From contig NW_026704998.1 in the NCBI RefSeq assembly GCF_029867415.1, positions 434,001 through 498,000 of the forward strand: a DNA stretch of 64,000 bases, in the 5' to 3' direction. The position numbers and the translations under genes are program-made. Positions 22,830-34,947 of this stretch are shown here, in pieces (within the stretch, counting starts at the first letter, position 1; every line of letters begins with the position of its first letter). Below the pieces are notes generated by a model, which saw only the letters and a program-made list of their open reading frames with translations, was not told where the DNA came from and did not search any database. Source of the DNA: Vicia villosa (taxonomy: Eukaryota > Streptophyta > Magnoliopsida > Fabales > Fabaceae).

Positions 22830-25800
22830 GCTGTCGCACGCTCGCGAAAAATGAACAGAGTCGCCACCAATATATTTATCCCATAAGGGAAAGGAATACC
22901 AGGAAACCTAGGAAAGGATAAGAACAGGGTCTTGCGACCAGAGAATCAAGGTACGGGAGTCGGTTACGCGAGGGGAAGGTATTAGCACCCCTCGCGCCCA
23001 TCGTACTCGATGGTATCCACCTATGTTTGTTGCTATCTAAAGGGTGTGTCTATGTCTATGTATATGTGAATGCATGCAAAAAGAAATACGGGGAAAAGAA
23101 GGAAATATTTACAAGTGTGCTCGTTCAAGCCCCGCGACTTGATGCCTACGTATCCTTTTCAGGAATCAGAGCGCCGTAGTTCGGCTCCATAGTTTCTGTT
23201 TGTTTTTGTGTTTTTTAGTTGGGCGGAGTTAACGCTCGCGCTCTTGCATAAGGGATCGACCTAGGATGCAATAGAGCGGAGATAACAATGCCCTTAAGAA
23301 AGGAGAGAGAAGAGAGAGTTTGAGCGTTTCGAGGAAATCCCTAAAGCAAGGGAAACTCGAGTTACTCTATGGTTTGTGTTTTTTAGAAGTGGGAACTTAC
23401 GCCCGAATGGTTCCCTAAAGCAAGGGAGATCCAAGCACTCGAACATTCCCTAAAGCAAGGGATGTTCAAGCTTCCATTCCCTTTTTAAGATTTTCACTTT
23501 GATTATTAATGTTTTAAGTGTTTTCTTTGTATTTTTTAAAGGGATTTTATTTGAGTATTTATTAGATGTTTTATGTTGTAAAAGAAAAAGAAACTAGCCT
23601 AAGTAAACTAGCCTAATATGAATGGGAATTTTTACCTAATGTTATCATGGTTTCTACCTAAGGTTAGGAATAAAAGACACATGAAAAATAAAGCAAAAAG
23701 TGGAGTATATGAAAATAGCATAAGAGCATGAAATAGAACAAGTCAAAATATAGCACAAAAGTGAATTAAAAGTACTATTATTTTTAGTGATTTTTATGAA
23801 AGAAATGCGTTCAAAAGATTAATGTCAAAATTAACCTAAAATCTACTTATTTTTATGAGTTTTTTTTATTAAGAAATTTCTAAAAGGAACTAAAAATTAA
23901 ACTCTCAAAAATCCCCTAGAAATCTAACACACTTTTAATGGTGATTATGATTTTTATATGTTTTTATCAAAAGAAAAAGAGTGAAACAGGGAGGTGAAAG
24001 TTGAAATTAAGGTGTGAAGAGTAAGCTGGGCGCAGGCCCATGGCGTTGGTCCAGAGGAGTTTTTTTTTCTGTTCAGCCAAACAAGGGGTGCGTGGGCCAG
24101 AGTGGGGGTGCAAATAGCAATTCCGTGTGAGCAAGGCCCAAGCAATTTCAAATCTCCTTTCTGAATTTAATCCTACTTTATGGTTCATCAATTCAATTAA
24201 CCTCGATTAAATGCTCATTGACGCTAATTAAACTCAATTAATCCATGTTTATGCAATTTCCAATTAAATAACCTAAGAAAGAGGGATTAGGTTTCACCTG
24301 GTTGTGACTTTTGAAGTTTCACGTTCTTCTTCCTCTCCATGTGAAACTGGCGGCGGCGCTCGAACCTCCCTTGCGCAACGGCGATCACTTCACACTTTCC
24401 GGCGATACTATCTCGTTTTGCTTCTCTGATCGCTCGCTCTCATCCCTCATCGAATCGTTTTGAACAACCGCTCGCCGCCGCGATTTCTCTGCCTCTCAAT
24501 CTTTCCAGTTCGGCCTCATCTCGGATCCAAACGAGACGTAACGCAAGAAGCATTGAATACGTTCATCTATTGGAGAAGTCCGGTGTCTCTTCAAGATCGA
24601 ATGTGACGAAATGGACGTAATAGAAAACTTCGAATCAGGTGTTCTTCACTTCTTGCATACTTTCAGATTTCAATTCTTCTTTTCGATCTCTTTCTTTTTC
24701 TGTGTGGATGTATCGTGATATCTCACGAAGATAATAGAGGCGGTGATGACTTGTATATTTGATGATATCGGAGAACAGAGATGATTATGTGGATGAAGAT
24801 GATGATGGTGTGAAGGCTTATCGTGGTGATTGAGGAATTACGAGATTCTGTGCAGAAGATCTCGAGCATGGATGTGACATTTATGTTTCCGTGAATCAGT
24901 GAGTTGATGAATCGATGATAGGGAGAAAGATCGAAGATCTTTGTGTAGCCTTTTCTGGAGAATTTAGATGAAGATTTGAGGATTGGTGATGATGAATTGT
25001 TGAGAGTTTTTGTGATATTTTCTGGTTGAAGATTGGAGAAAGGTTGAAGATGAGTGTGTGTAGATTGAGGAAGATGATGATTATGGAGATTGAAGAGAGA
25101 AGAAGCAGAGAGTGAGAAGAGAGAAAGGGTGAAGAGTGAGGTGAAGATGATGAATGAAAAATGGCGTGAAGGTTGAATCAGTGAGAGAGGTTCAGTTATA
25201 TAGGTTGAAGAGGGAAGTTGAATTCAGTTAGAGGGAGGTGATTCTGAGCCTTTGGATTGGAATCGGTTAGAGAATTTGGAGGGTGAGGATCTTTCGGTTA
25301 TGGAGGTTATGAGTTGGTTTGGGTTCAGTTGTGGTTAGTTAGGAATTCTGTTAGGTTGTTATAGATGGTTAGAAAATTCAGTTAGGGGCTGAGTTATGTT
25401 AGTTTGTTGTTAGGGATAGTTTAGAACATGGCTGAATGATATATGATGTGTGTATGTATGCTGAACTTGTTTCTTCATATTCTTTTTTGGATGCGAATTA
25501 TGGAAAGTAGAATGATCCTTTGAGGTATGCCGTCCAAGTGTGTTTATTCAGGGTTACTGACTGAACTTTATATGAGATATTGATCATGGTTGATGTATGC
25601 AGGTATGTTGAAGCGCGGTTTGTGAATGAATGGAGCTATGAGTATCGAACTATATTGCAGTCAATTTTGGTTTGTGATGTATGGATTGTTTGCTGCAGCA
25701 TGGTGGGACTGTGGTTGCAGGGATGTATTTGACGGCAAACGAACGGGGCTGTAAAGTGTATGTATGAACTGTGTCTGTTCTGGTTTTATTCTGTGGATGC

Positions 25801-26790
25801 AGGGCTGATTGGTTTATTTATTTGATGCAGGCTGCAGTGTGTTTTTTGTATATTTCGGAGTCGACTCGGTTTTAATTGCTGGAACTGGGGAGCGTTTGCA
25901 GGGACCATTGTAGCGAGTTCTTTTCCTTTATATTGCAGGGAACCGGTGCTTCAGATGGATTTGGCTCAGCTGCGAATTACACTTGAGTGTGAACTGGAAT
26001 GCTGAATGCTCGCATGAATCTTATTGGCGAAAAGGTTGGTAAGCTAGTAGTGAATGCATTGGTCAGTACCTGTTTTGTTTAGCGTGAATGTTGGACTGGG
26101 GTTTGTACTGGACTGGTTTTTTATGTGGATAGGTTAGCTTGGCTATGCTTAATGTGCAGGTCTTTTATTTGAAGGATTTAACTGTGTATAGGGCTGTTAT
26201 AATGGAGATTGGAATCAGTTCTGGCAGGTTACTTTGTAGCAGGTCAGTGAAGGTTCTTTTTGTGTGAGTGGATATTTTTTGGTTTAGCATGGATGAGGAA
26301 TTAAGCACCTGGTATTGATGTTGTTTTTGTTTTGATGCAGGGGCTGTTTTTTTGGCTGGAAGTGATTATGTAGGTCTGAATGCAGGGCTTTATTTTGGTA
26401 TTGGTTGCTGTAAGGTGCAGACACGAGGTATTAAAGAATGAACAAAGCATGAAGGCATTTGGTGAAGAAGAAAGAAACATGGCTTAAGGATGTAGGTCTA
26501 GGAGATATTTGCTGCCCCTTTTTTATATTTGAGGATGAATTAGATGTAGGTTTGTAATAGGATCTGAATTTTGTTTTGATGGACACTTGTATTTTGTAAG
26601 AGAGACTTGTAACTTGAACCTTGGATAAGTGGGAATGATGTTTATGTTGGAAGTATGAATATATCATCAGGTCTTGTAATGAATCTGGTGGATTTGAATG
26701 AAATATTATTCAACGCATCTCAAACATCTTTCTCTCTTGCATTTCTTGTATTCAAATTCTTCTTTGATCTTTAGGACTTTGAGTCAATAT

Positions 26791-27998
26791 TGTTAGAACA
26801 AGATTTGTTCTGATCAATTATCTTAGTTTTGATGATAAAAATAATATGAATTTTGCTTAAGATAATATGGTACTCTAATCCAATAAAATTTCCCTTTCAG
26901 GAAATATATAAAGAGTATGCATAATTCAGCGCTCAGAAGCTTTGTCTCAAAGAGTTCAGCATGCAACATCAGAACATGGTCTGGCAAGACATCAGAAGAT
27001 GGTCGAAGCAGAATCAGAACATGGGTCTATGGAAGCATCAGAAGAACAAGAGAACAGAAGCACTGAAGTTCTGATGGTATCACGCTCAGAAGCACTTCAA
27101 GGTCAGAAGATCAGAAGATGCTATGCACCAAGCTGTTTGACTCTGATGATATTCAAACGTTGTATTCACAAACATCAGATCAGAAGAAAGTACAAGTGGC
27201 AAGCTACGCTGACTGACAAAAGGAACGTTAAAAGCTACTAAAGGCTACGTCAGTAGACACAGTGTGAACAAGGCTCGAGGTAGTTGACAAAAGCGTATAA
27301 CATTAAATGCGATGCTGTACGGAACACGCAAAGCATTAAATGCACTCAACGGTCATCTTCTCCAACGCCTATAAATATGAAGTTCTGATGAGAAGCAAGG
27401 TTAACGATTCTGCACCAAAACAACTCATATTAACTTGCTGAAACGCTGTTCAAATCAAAGCTCAGAATCTTCATCTTCATCAAAACTCACTACATTGCTG
27501 TTGTAATATATTAGTGAGATTAAGCTTAAACGTTAAGAGAAATATCACAGTTTGTGATTATCGCTTTTAAGAAGCAATTGTAATACTCTTAGAATTGATT
27601 ACATTAAGTTGTAAGGAACTAGAGTGATCGTGTGGATCAGAATACTCTAGAAAAGTCTTAGAGGGTATCTAAGCAGTTGTAACTAGAGTGATCGTGTGGA
27701 TCAGTATACTCTAGAAAAGTCTTAGAGGGTATCTAAGCAGTTGTTCCTGGAGTGATCAGTGTGTGATCAGAAGACTCTGGAAGACTTAGTTGCTGACTAA
27801 GTGGAAAACCATTGTAATCCGTGCGATTAGTGGATTAAATCCTCAGTTGAGGTAAATCATCTCTGCGGGGGTGGACTGGAGTAGTTTAGTTAACAACGAA
27901 CCAGGATAAAAATAACTGTGCAATTTATTTTTATCTGTCAAGTTTTTAAAGCTACACTTATTCAAACCCCCCCTTTCTAAGTGTTTTTCTATCCTTCA
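26791..27998 (+). repeat. 5' LTR of the SIRE-type element
   Basis: The 1208-bp LTR runs TGTTAGAACA...CTATCCTTCA. A TATA box (CTATAAATA, ~27369-27377) lies mid-LTR. An ~85-bp internal direct duplication occurs around 27620-27740 (repeated GAGTGATCGTGTGGATCAG). Seven substitutions relative to the 3' LTR were counted by eye. Confidence 0.93.
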
Positions 27999-28000
27999 AT

Positions 28001-28012
28001 TGGCATCAGAGC
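28001..28012 (+). other. Primer binding site of the SIRE-type element
   Basis: TGGCATCAGAGC starts two bases after the LTR. It differs by one base from TGGTATCAGAGC, the usual complement of initiator methionine tRNA in plant copia elements. Confidence 0.8.
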
Positions 28013-28084
28013 GCCGGTTCTAAGGTGCAAGCACTTAACCGTGTTTAGAAAAGATTCAGGAAGAGAAAAACGCTTCAGTAAAAG

Positions 28085-30004
28085 ATGGTTGATGAAAGTG
28101 AAAAGTCTACACCTGCATCTACATCTGGCTCTGCTGAGCAATACAACGGTAACAATGGTTATACTAGACCGCCGGTATTTGATGGTGAAAACTTTGAATA
28201 CTGGAAAGATAAACTGGAAAGTTACTTTCTTGGTCTAGATGGTGATCTATGGGATCTTCTGATGGATGGTTACAAACATCCAGTAAATGCCAGAGGCGTA
28301 AAACTGACAAGGCAAGAAATGAATGATGATCAGAAGAAGCTTTTCAGGAATCATCATAAATGCAGAACTGTTTTGCTGAATGCTATCTCTCATGCTGAGT
28401 ATGAGAAGATATCTAACAGGGAAACGGCCTATGACATATATGAGTCCTTGAAAATGACTCATGAAGGAAATGCTCAAGTCAAGGAAACTAAAGCGCTAGC
28501 TTTAATCCAGAAGTATGAAGCCTTCAAGATGGAGGATGATGAAGACATTGAAAAGATGTTTTCAAGATTTCAAACTCTTACTGCTGGATTGAGAGTTCTT
28601 GACAAGGGATACACCAAGGCTGATCACGTAAAGAAGATCATCAGAAGCTTACCCAGAAGATGGGGTCCTATGGTGACTGCATTCAAGATTGCAAAGAATC
28701 TGAATGAAGTTTCTCTGGAAGAGCTTATCAGTGCCTTGAGAAGCCATGAAATAGAGCTGGACGCAAATGAGCCTCAAAAGAAAGGTAAGTCTATTGCATT
28801 AAAATCCAATATCAAGAAATGCACTAACGCTTTTCAGGCTAGAGAAGAAGATCCTGAAGAATCAGAATCTGAAGAAGAAGATGAACTGTCTTTAATCTCC
28901 AGAAGGCTAAATCAACTCTGGAAGACCAAGCAAAGGAAGTTCAGAGGCTTCAGAAGTTCAAAGAAATTTGAACGTGGAGAATCTTCTGATGACAGAAGAT
29001 TTGACAAGAAGAAGGTCATGTGCTATGAATGCAATGAGCCTGGACACTTCAAGAATGAATGTCCAAATCTTCAGAAGGAAAATCCCAAGAAGAAGTTTCA
29101 TAAGAAGAAAGGTCTTATGGCAACCTGGGATGAGTCAGAAGATGATTCAGACTCTGAAGATGAGCAGGCCAACTGTGCGCTGATGGCGACAGAAGATGAC
29201 GGATCAGAATCTACATCAGAATCAGATTCTGAAGAGGTATTTTCTGAACTTACTAGAGATGAGTTAGTTTCCGGTCTAACTGAACTTCTGGAACTCAAGT
29301 CTCAGATCAGTCTCAAATACAAAAAGCTGAAAAAGCTATTTGAATTTGAAACAAAGAAGCTTGAGTTGGAGAATTCTGAATTAAAAGAAAAACTTTTAAA
29401 ATTATCCAATAATGTTGGATCTCCTTCTGATTCAGAAAAATCCACTCCTAGTCTAAACCATATTCTGAAAGAATATGATTTAAGTTTCAGGAAGTTCTTA
29501 TCTAGAAGTATTGGCAGAAGTCAGCTAGCTTCTATGATATATGCTGTGTCTGGAAACAAAAGAGTCGGCATTGGTTTTGAGGGTGAAACCCCATACAAAC
29601 TTGAACCTGTTGATGAAATGAAATTCACATACAAGCCTTTGTATGATCAGTTCAAGTATGGCCACTCCCATGATATTAGGCACACTTCACATGCTCAAAG
29701 TTTTCACATAACACACACCAAAAAGCATGTGACACAACCTAGGAAATATCATGGAACTCACATTAAGAATTATCACGCTGTTCCTCCTATTGCTTACAAT
29801 GTTAAACCCAAGTTCAATCAGAACTTGAGAAAATCTAACAAGAAAGGACCCAAGAAAATGTGGGTACCTAAGGATAAGATTATTCCTATTGCAGATATCC
29901 TTGACTGCAAAAAGGACAAAGCACAACATGTCATGGTACCTGGACTTTGGATGCTCACGACACATGACAGGAAGAAGATCTATGTTCCAAGACCTGGTGC
30001 TTAA
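28085..30004 (+). CDS. gag: Gag polyprotein of SIRE-type copia element
   Basis: A 639-aa particle protein. The N-terminal part (residues ~20-230) resembles plant copia Gag (UBN2-type), with PPVFDGENFEYWK near residue 30. A CCHC zinc knuckle (CYECNEPGHFKNEC) starts at residue 313. Acidic Ser/Glu-rich stretches and a coiled-coil-like segment (LKKLFEFETKKLELENSELK) follow. The start ATG is the first after the PBS. In this lineage gag normally continues in frame into protease. Here the frame instead ends at 30004, after crossing the protease region out of frame, which points to a one-base indel near 29930-29940. Confidence 0.9.
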   Translation: MVDESEKSTPASTSGSAEQYNGNNGYTRPPVFDGENFEYWKDKLESYFLGLDGDLWDLLMDGYKHPVNARGVKLTRQEMNDDQKKLFRNHHKCRTVLLNAISHAEYEKISNRETAYDIYESLKMTHEGNAQVKETKALALIQKYEAFKMEDDEDIEKMFSRFQTLTAGLRVLDKGYTKADHVKKIIRSLPRRWGPMVTAFKIAKNLNEVSLEELISALRSHEIELDANEPQKKGKSIALKSNIKKCTNAFQAREEDPEESESEEEDELSLISRRLNQLWKTKQRKFRGFRSSKKFERGESSDDRRFDKKKVMCYECNEPGHFKNECPNLQKENPKKKFHKKKGLMATWDESEDDSDSEDEQANCALMATEDDGSESTSESDSEEVFSELTRDELVSGLTELLELKSQISLKYKKLKKLFEFETKKLELENSELKEKLLKLSNNVGSPSDSEKSTPSLNHILKEYDLSFRKFLSRSIGRSQLASMIYAVSGNKRVGIGFEGETPYKLEPVDEMKFTYKPLYDQFKYGHSHDIRHTSHAQSFHITHTKKHVTQPRKYHGTHIKNYHAVPPIAYNVKPKFNQNLRKSNKKGPKKMWVPKDKIIPIADILDCKKDKAQHVMVPGLWMLTTHDRKKIYVPRPGA

Positions 30005-33000
30005 GTCTGGAGGAGAAGTCAAGTTTGGAGGAGATCAGAAGGGCAAGATAATTGGCTCTGGAACTATAAAGTCTGGTAACTCTCCTTCCATTTCTAATGT
30101 ACTTCTTGTAGAAGGATTAACACATAACCTCTTATCTATCAGTCAATTGAGTGACAATGGTTATGATATAATCTTTAATCAAGAGTCTTGCAAGGCTGTA
30201 AATCAGAAGGATGGCTCAATCCTATTTACAGGCAAGAGGAAGAACAACATTTATAAGACAGATCTGCAAGATCTTATGAGTCAGAAGGTGACTTGTCTTA
30301 TGTCTGTTACTGAAGAGCAGTGGGTCTGGCACAGAAGATTAGGTCATGCTAGTTTGAGAAAGATTTCTCAGATTAACAAACTGAATCTGGTCAGAGGACT
30401 CCCTAATCTGAAATTCAAATCGGATGCTCTTTGTGAAGCATGTCAGAAGGGCAAGTTCTCCAAACCTGCATTCAAGTCCAAGAATGTTGTTTCTACCTCA
30501 AGGCCGTTAGAACTCTTGCACATTGATCTGTTTGGCCCAGTCAAAACAGCATCTGTCAGAGGGAAAAAATATGGATTAGTCATCGTAGATGATTATAGCC
30601 GCTGGACGTGGGTAAAATTCTTGAAACACAAGGATGAGACTCATTCAGTGTTCTTTGATTTCTGCATTCAGATTCAATCTGAAAAAGAGTGTAAAATCAT
30701 AAAGGTCAGAAGTGATCATGGTGGTGAATTTGAGAACAGATCCTTTGAAGAATTCTTCAAAGAAAATGGTATTGCCCATGATTTCTCTTGTCCTAGAACT
30801 CCACAGCAAAATGGAGTTGTAGAACGAAAGAATAGGACTCTGCAAGAAATGGCCAGAACCATGATCAATGAAACCAATATGGCTAAGCATTTCTGGGCAG
30901 AAGCAATAAACACTGCATGTTATATTCAGAATAGAATCTCTATCAGACCTATTCTAAATAAGACTCCTTATGAATTGTGGAAGAATAGAAAGCCCAACAT
31001 TTCATATTTCCATCCTTTTGGATGTGTATGCTTTATTCTGAACACTAAAGATCATCTTGGTAAGTTTGATTCCAAAGCACAAAAATGTTTCCTTCTTGGA
31101 TATTCTGAACGCTCAAAAGGCTACAGAGTATACAATACTGAAACATTGATTGTAGAAGAATCAATCAATATCAGGTTTGATGATAAGCTTGGTTCTGAAA
31201 AACCAAAGCAGTCTGATAATTTTGCAGATTGTGATATTGATATATCAGAAGTTGCTGAGCCAAGAAGCAACGCATCAGAAGCAGAGCTTCTCAGAAGCAA
31301 AGAATCTGAAGATCAAGTATCAGCTCCTCTGGAGAATCTAAGCATTTCTGAAGAACCATCTGTCAGAAGATCATCCAGACTCATCTCTGGTCATTCAGAA
31401 GATGTCATTCTTAGAAAGAAGGATGATCCAATCAGAACAAGAGCATTCCTTAAGAACAATGCAGACTGTCAATTAGGTCTTGTATCTTTGATCGAGCCAA
31501 CTTCTGTTGATCATGCTCTAGAAGATCCAGACTGGATAATTGCTATGCAAGAAGAACTGAATCAGTTTACAAGGAATGATGTTTGGGATCTTGTTCCTAG
31601 ACCAGATGGATTCAATATAATCGGCACAAAATGGGTCTTCAGAAACAAGCTCAGTGAGAAAGGTGAAGTGGTAAGGAACAAAGCCAGACTGGTGGCTCAG
31701 GGCTATAGTCAGCAAGAAGGGATTGACTATACAGAAACCTTTGCACCAGTGGCCAGGTTAGAATCTATTCGTCTATTAATTTCATTTGCCACTCAACATA
31801 ACATCACTCTCTATCAAATGGATGTTAAGAGTGCCTTCTTAAATGGTTATATAGATGAAGAAGTTTATGTCCATCAACCTCCTGGTTTTGAAGACTCTAT
31901 GTCTCCTAAACATGTTTTTAAACTTAAGAAATCATTGTATGGATTGAAACAGGCTCCCAGAGCTTGGTATGAACGCTTAAGTTCTTTCCTTCTGGATAAT
32001 GGTTTCACTAGAGGAAAAGTGGACACTACTCTCTTTTGTAAAACCTTTAAAAGGGATATTTTAATTTGTCAAATATATGTAGATGATATTATTTTTGGAA
32101 CATCTAATGCTACACTTGGAAAGGAGTTTGCTGAGTCTATGCAGGCTGAGTTTGAAATGAGCATGATGGGAGAACTCAAGTATTTCCTTGGAATACAAAT
32201 AAATCAAACGACAGAAGGAACGTATGTTCACCAAACCAAGTATGTGAAGGAACTTCTGAAGAAGTTTAATCTTCTAGACTGCAAAGAAGCCAAAACTCCT
32301 ATGCATCCAACATGCATCCTAGGTAAGGATGAGGTAAGTAAGAAGGTAGATCAGAAGTTATACAGAGGTATGATTGGATCTCTTCTATATCTGACTGCTT
32401 CTAGACCTGACATTCTGTTCAGTGTTTGTTTGTGTGCTAGATTCCAATCAGATCCTAGAGAATCTCATTTAACTGCTGTTAAGAGAATTCTAAGGTATCT
32501 GAAAGGTACTACTAATGTTGGCTTAGTTTACAGAAAATCTAAAGAATACAACTTAGTAGGATTCTGCGATGCTGACTATGCTGGAGACAGAATTGAAAGA
32601 AAAAGTACTTCAGGAAGTTGCCAATTTCTTGGAAGTCATTTGATCTCTTGGTATAGCAAGAAGCAAGCAACTATTGCTCTATCAACAACAGAAGCAGAAT
32701 ATGTCGCTGCTGCTGGTTGCAGTACACAGATGCTCTGGATGAAGAGTCAGCTGGAAGATTATCAGATATTTGAGAGTAACATTCCTATATTCTGTGATAA
32801 TACTTCTGCTATATGTTTATCTAAGAATCCTATTCTTCATTCAAAAGCTAAACATATTGAGATTAAACATCATTTCATAAGGGACTATGTTCAGAAGGGT
32901 GTTATATCTTTAAACTTTGTTGATACAGACTATCAATGGGCTGATATCTTTACAAAACCCCTGGCTGAAGATAGGTTTAAGTTCTTTCTGAAGAACATCA

Positions 33001-33023
33001 GTGTGGATTTATGCCCAGAATGA
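29889..33023 (+). CDS. pol: Pol polyprotein (PR-INT-RT-RNase H) of SIRE-type copia element
   Basis: A single open frame of ~1044 codons in a different frame from gag, overlapping it by 116 bp; no good ATG starts it. Order: protease remnant with WYLDFGCSRHM (Asp codon at 29943); GAG-pre-integrase and zinc-binding HHCC part (WHRRLGH...CEAC, ~30330-30450); integrase catalytic D at 30525, D at 30714 and E at 30822 (DD35E); reverse transcriptase with YVDD at 32076-32087; RNase H with DADYAGD and TTEAEY (~32570-32700) and the C-terminal KHIEIKHHFIRD. The usual protease triplet is Asp-Ser/Thr-Gly; this copy has Phe, which should abolish activity. The INT and RT catalytic residues are intact. It ends in TGA at 33021-33023. 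Confidence 0.92.
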   Translation: MQISLTAKRTKHNMSWYLDFGCSRHMTGRRSMFQDLVLKSGGEVKFGGDQKGKIIGSGTIKSGNSPSISNVLLVEGLTHNLLSISQLSDNGYDIIFNQESCKAVNQKDGSILFTGKRKNNIYKTDLQDLMSQKVTCLMSVTEEQWVWHRRLGHASLRKISQINKLNLVRGLPNLKFKSDALCEACQKGKFSKPAFKSKNVVSTSRPLELLHIDLFGPVKTASVRGKKYGLVIVDDYSRWTWVKFLKHKDETHSVFFDFCIQIQSEKECKIIKVRSDHGGEFENRSFEEFFKENGIAHDFSCPRTPQQNGVVERKNRTLQEMARTMINETNMAKHFWAEAINTACYIQNRISIRPILNKTPYELWKNRKPNISYFHPFGCVCFILNTKDHLGKFDSKAQKCFLLGYSERSKGYRVYNTETLIVEESINIRFDDKLGSEKPKQSDNFADCDIDISEVAEPRSNASEAELLRSKESEDQVSAPLENLSISEEPSVRRSSRLISGHSEDVILRKKDDPIRTRAFLKNNADCQLGLVSLIEPTSVDHALEDPDWIIAMQEELNQFTRNDVWDLVPRPDGFNIIGTKWVFRNKLSEKGEVVRNKARLVAQGYSQQEGIDYTETFAPVARLESIRLLISFATQHNITLYQMDVKSAFLNGYIDEEVYVHQPPGFEDSMSPKHVFKLKKSLYGLKQAPRAWYERLSSFLLDNGFTRGKVDTTLFCKTFKRDILICQIYVDDIIFGTSNATLGKEFAESMQAEFEMSMMGELKYFLGIQINQTTEGTYVHQTKYVKELLKKFNLLDCKEAKTPMHPTCILGKDEVSKKVDQKLYRGMIGSLLYLTASRPDILFSVCLCARFQSDPRESHLTAVKRILRYLKGTTNVGLVYRKSKEYNLVGFCDADYAGDRIERKSTSGSCQFLGSHLISWYSKKQATIALSTTEAEYVAAAGCSTQMLWMKSQLEDYQIFESNIPIFCDNTSAICLSKNPILHSKAKHIEIKHHFIRDYVQKGVISLNFVDTDYQWADIFTKPLAEDRFKFFLKNISVDLCPE

Positions 33024-33532
33024 GAAGATGAGAAGTTCTTATGTATGAGTATCTTCTGAATTGATTGTGAATTTTTTTTTAATCAGAAGTTCTGATTGAA
33101 ATCTTTTAGAAAGTATGATTCTGTTATTACTAACGTTTCATTGTCTAAGTTGATTCAGAACCTCTTTTAAAGCAAAACAGCTGTAACGTTTTATCTCGGG
33201 ATGGTAAACCTGTCGTTACTATTCATGGATAAGCGCGCGTGCAGTTGAAGGGACGCCGACCATAGGTAACTGTGCTAGTCACCTCGTTTGTCTTTATTAT
33301 CTCTCCTCACGTCACGTAACATTAAATGCTTTTCATCATTTACTCTCTTTCAGTTTTTCTTTATTTTCTTCAAACACTTCTCCTTCCCTCTCATATTTTC
33401 TCTATTCACTCTATCTCTTTGCATTCCTCATCAAAGTTTTTCTCTCTCTCTTCCGTTTTCGTCTCTTGCTCAAACAAGTTTTTTGTTTTCTTTTAAAAAA
33501 CCTAGCGTTCACCCTAAGCCTGTTGAAGATCT

Positions 33533-33721
33533 ATGACTCAAAGGCGACAGATCTCTGCATATCTCGGGATGGCTCTCCTAATACCTCTCAAGTCAGACCT
33601 CTTCTTTGATGTTGTTATCAACTTTCACCCAAAGACAGAAGACTTTCTTGAGTTATGGGAGGAGGTTAAGAATGATATTCTTAACTTCTATGTTAAGGGA
33701 AAGCCCCGTTTGCAACATTAG
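33533..33721 (+). CDS. Small open frame in the SIRE spacer, unknown function
   Basis: A 62-codon frame (MTQRRQISAYLGMALL...) lies in the segment between pol and the polypurine tract, where some sireviruses carry an additional, env-like ORF. It has no signal peptide, transmembrane helix or recognisable domain. It may be a remnant of a longer frame or chance. The rest of 33024-35088 has no convincing gene. Confidence 0.25.
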   Translation: MTQRRQISAYLGMALLIPLKSDLFFDVVINFHPKTEDFLELWEEVKNDILNFYVKGKPRLQH

Positions 33722-34549
33722 CTCTCTGTCTGTGAACTGTCCCTCACTTCCTCTTTGGTCACTTGGATCTCTCCTACAGTGGAGGTTCTAGTCTGGAAGA
33801 CAAGAGTCCACAGGGATTCTTGATGGGTTGACACAGAGTGTGTCCTGCTAGGGTGCTGTTTTTAATTTTTGTAGTCATTTCCTCTTGGGATGACTTTTTA
33901 TGTATTTGCTAGGAATGTTTCTCATCTTGTTAAACATAGGAACCTTTTGTAATATCTTTTGATTATCAATGAAAAGTTTCTTTGTTTTTACATTCCAGTG
34001 ATTTTATTTGTCGTTTTATTCATCTGAATCTTTTGAAATATTCTTTTTGATGTTATGACAAAAAGGGGGAGAAGATAAATGATAAATGATTTGATTAATC
34101 TATCAGTTGCTGGGTAAAGCTCCCACACATTCACTAACAAGAACTGCAAGTTCTATATGGTTTAAGTGTTTTGCAGGTATAAAGAAGTGAAGAAAATCTT
34201 CAAAGCAAACACAAGAAGCAAAACCATGGAAACTGAAGCAAGCTGAGTGCTATCAAGCTTCAGAGATCAGAAGCAATGATAATAGAATTTGATCCATATT
34301 TGTTTATTTGATCTGACAAAATTCTATTTGCTCTGATACATTATTTTAGCCTATATGGCTCTGATACATATCATGTGTTCAAATATACATTTTATGTTCT
34401 GACTCGTTCATGCTGACTTTTGTCGTTTAGTTTTTGTTCTGTAACATTTCAGGATGTAGAGATGCTCTGATGATGCTCTGGTACATTCAACAATGTTCTG
34501 ATACAAATCTAGCATGAAGTGATGTTGGTAGAAATTCAAAGCTCTGAAG

Positions 34550-34860
34550 CTATCCGAGGGAAGCAGAAATCAGAAGCTGCGAATGTTCGAAAGATCCAGA
34601 AAACTCAAGTTCTGAAGCTGTCCTAAATGGAAGCAGAAATCAGAAGCTGTGAATGTTCAGAAGATCAAAGAAATTCAAGTTCTGAAGCTGTCCTAGATGG
34701 AAGAAGAAGTCAGAAGCTGTGAGTGTTCAGAAGATCAAAGAAATTCAAGTTCTGAAGCTGTCCTAGATGGAAGCAGGAATCAGAAGCTGTGAGTGTTCTA
34801 GGGATCTAAGGAAATTCTAGTTCTGAAGCTGTCCAATGGAAGCAGAAGTCAGAAGATATG
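34550..34860. repeat. 70-bp tandem repeat in the SIRE spacer
   Basis: Four to five units with a 70-bp period contain CAGAAGCTGTGAGTGTTC and TTCTGAAGCTGTCCTAGATGG. Corresponding points fall at 34573, 34643, 34713, 34783 and 34852. Confidence 0.88.
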
Positions 34861-34947
34861 AATTCTCTAAAGACAGAAGCTTATATGATCGTCTCTACCG
34901 AAATAATCAGGGAAGTCTTTTATTAAAGTTCTTCGAGTATTTATTTC

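Larger units (their letters stand above)
16505..22831 (-). mobile_element. Internal region 2 of the Ogre-like element
   Basis: This 6327-bp region is collinear with 4894-11221 throughout. About ten substitutions and a few homopolymer length changes were seen outside the tandem arrays, for example 6265 A to G and 9302 T to A relative to copy 1. It carries the same parts: PBS 22812-22829, gag 21785-20487, repeat arrays 17780-16864 and polypurine tract 16505-16519. No pol sequence is present. Confidence 0.88.

Noticed and set aside
1..23221. Assembly error duplicating one 11.6-kb segment
   Set aside because: The copies differ at many single bases, in minisatellite variant order and in a two-sided mosaic pattern, which a mechanical duplication would not produce. 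Long reads would still be decisive.
33288..33536. 82-codon Ser/Phe-rich frame in the SIRE spacer as an envelope-like protein
   Set aside because: It is a low-complexity pyrimidine-rich stretch with no signal peptide plus ectodomain layout, so it is probably untranslated spacer.
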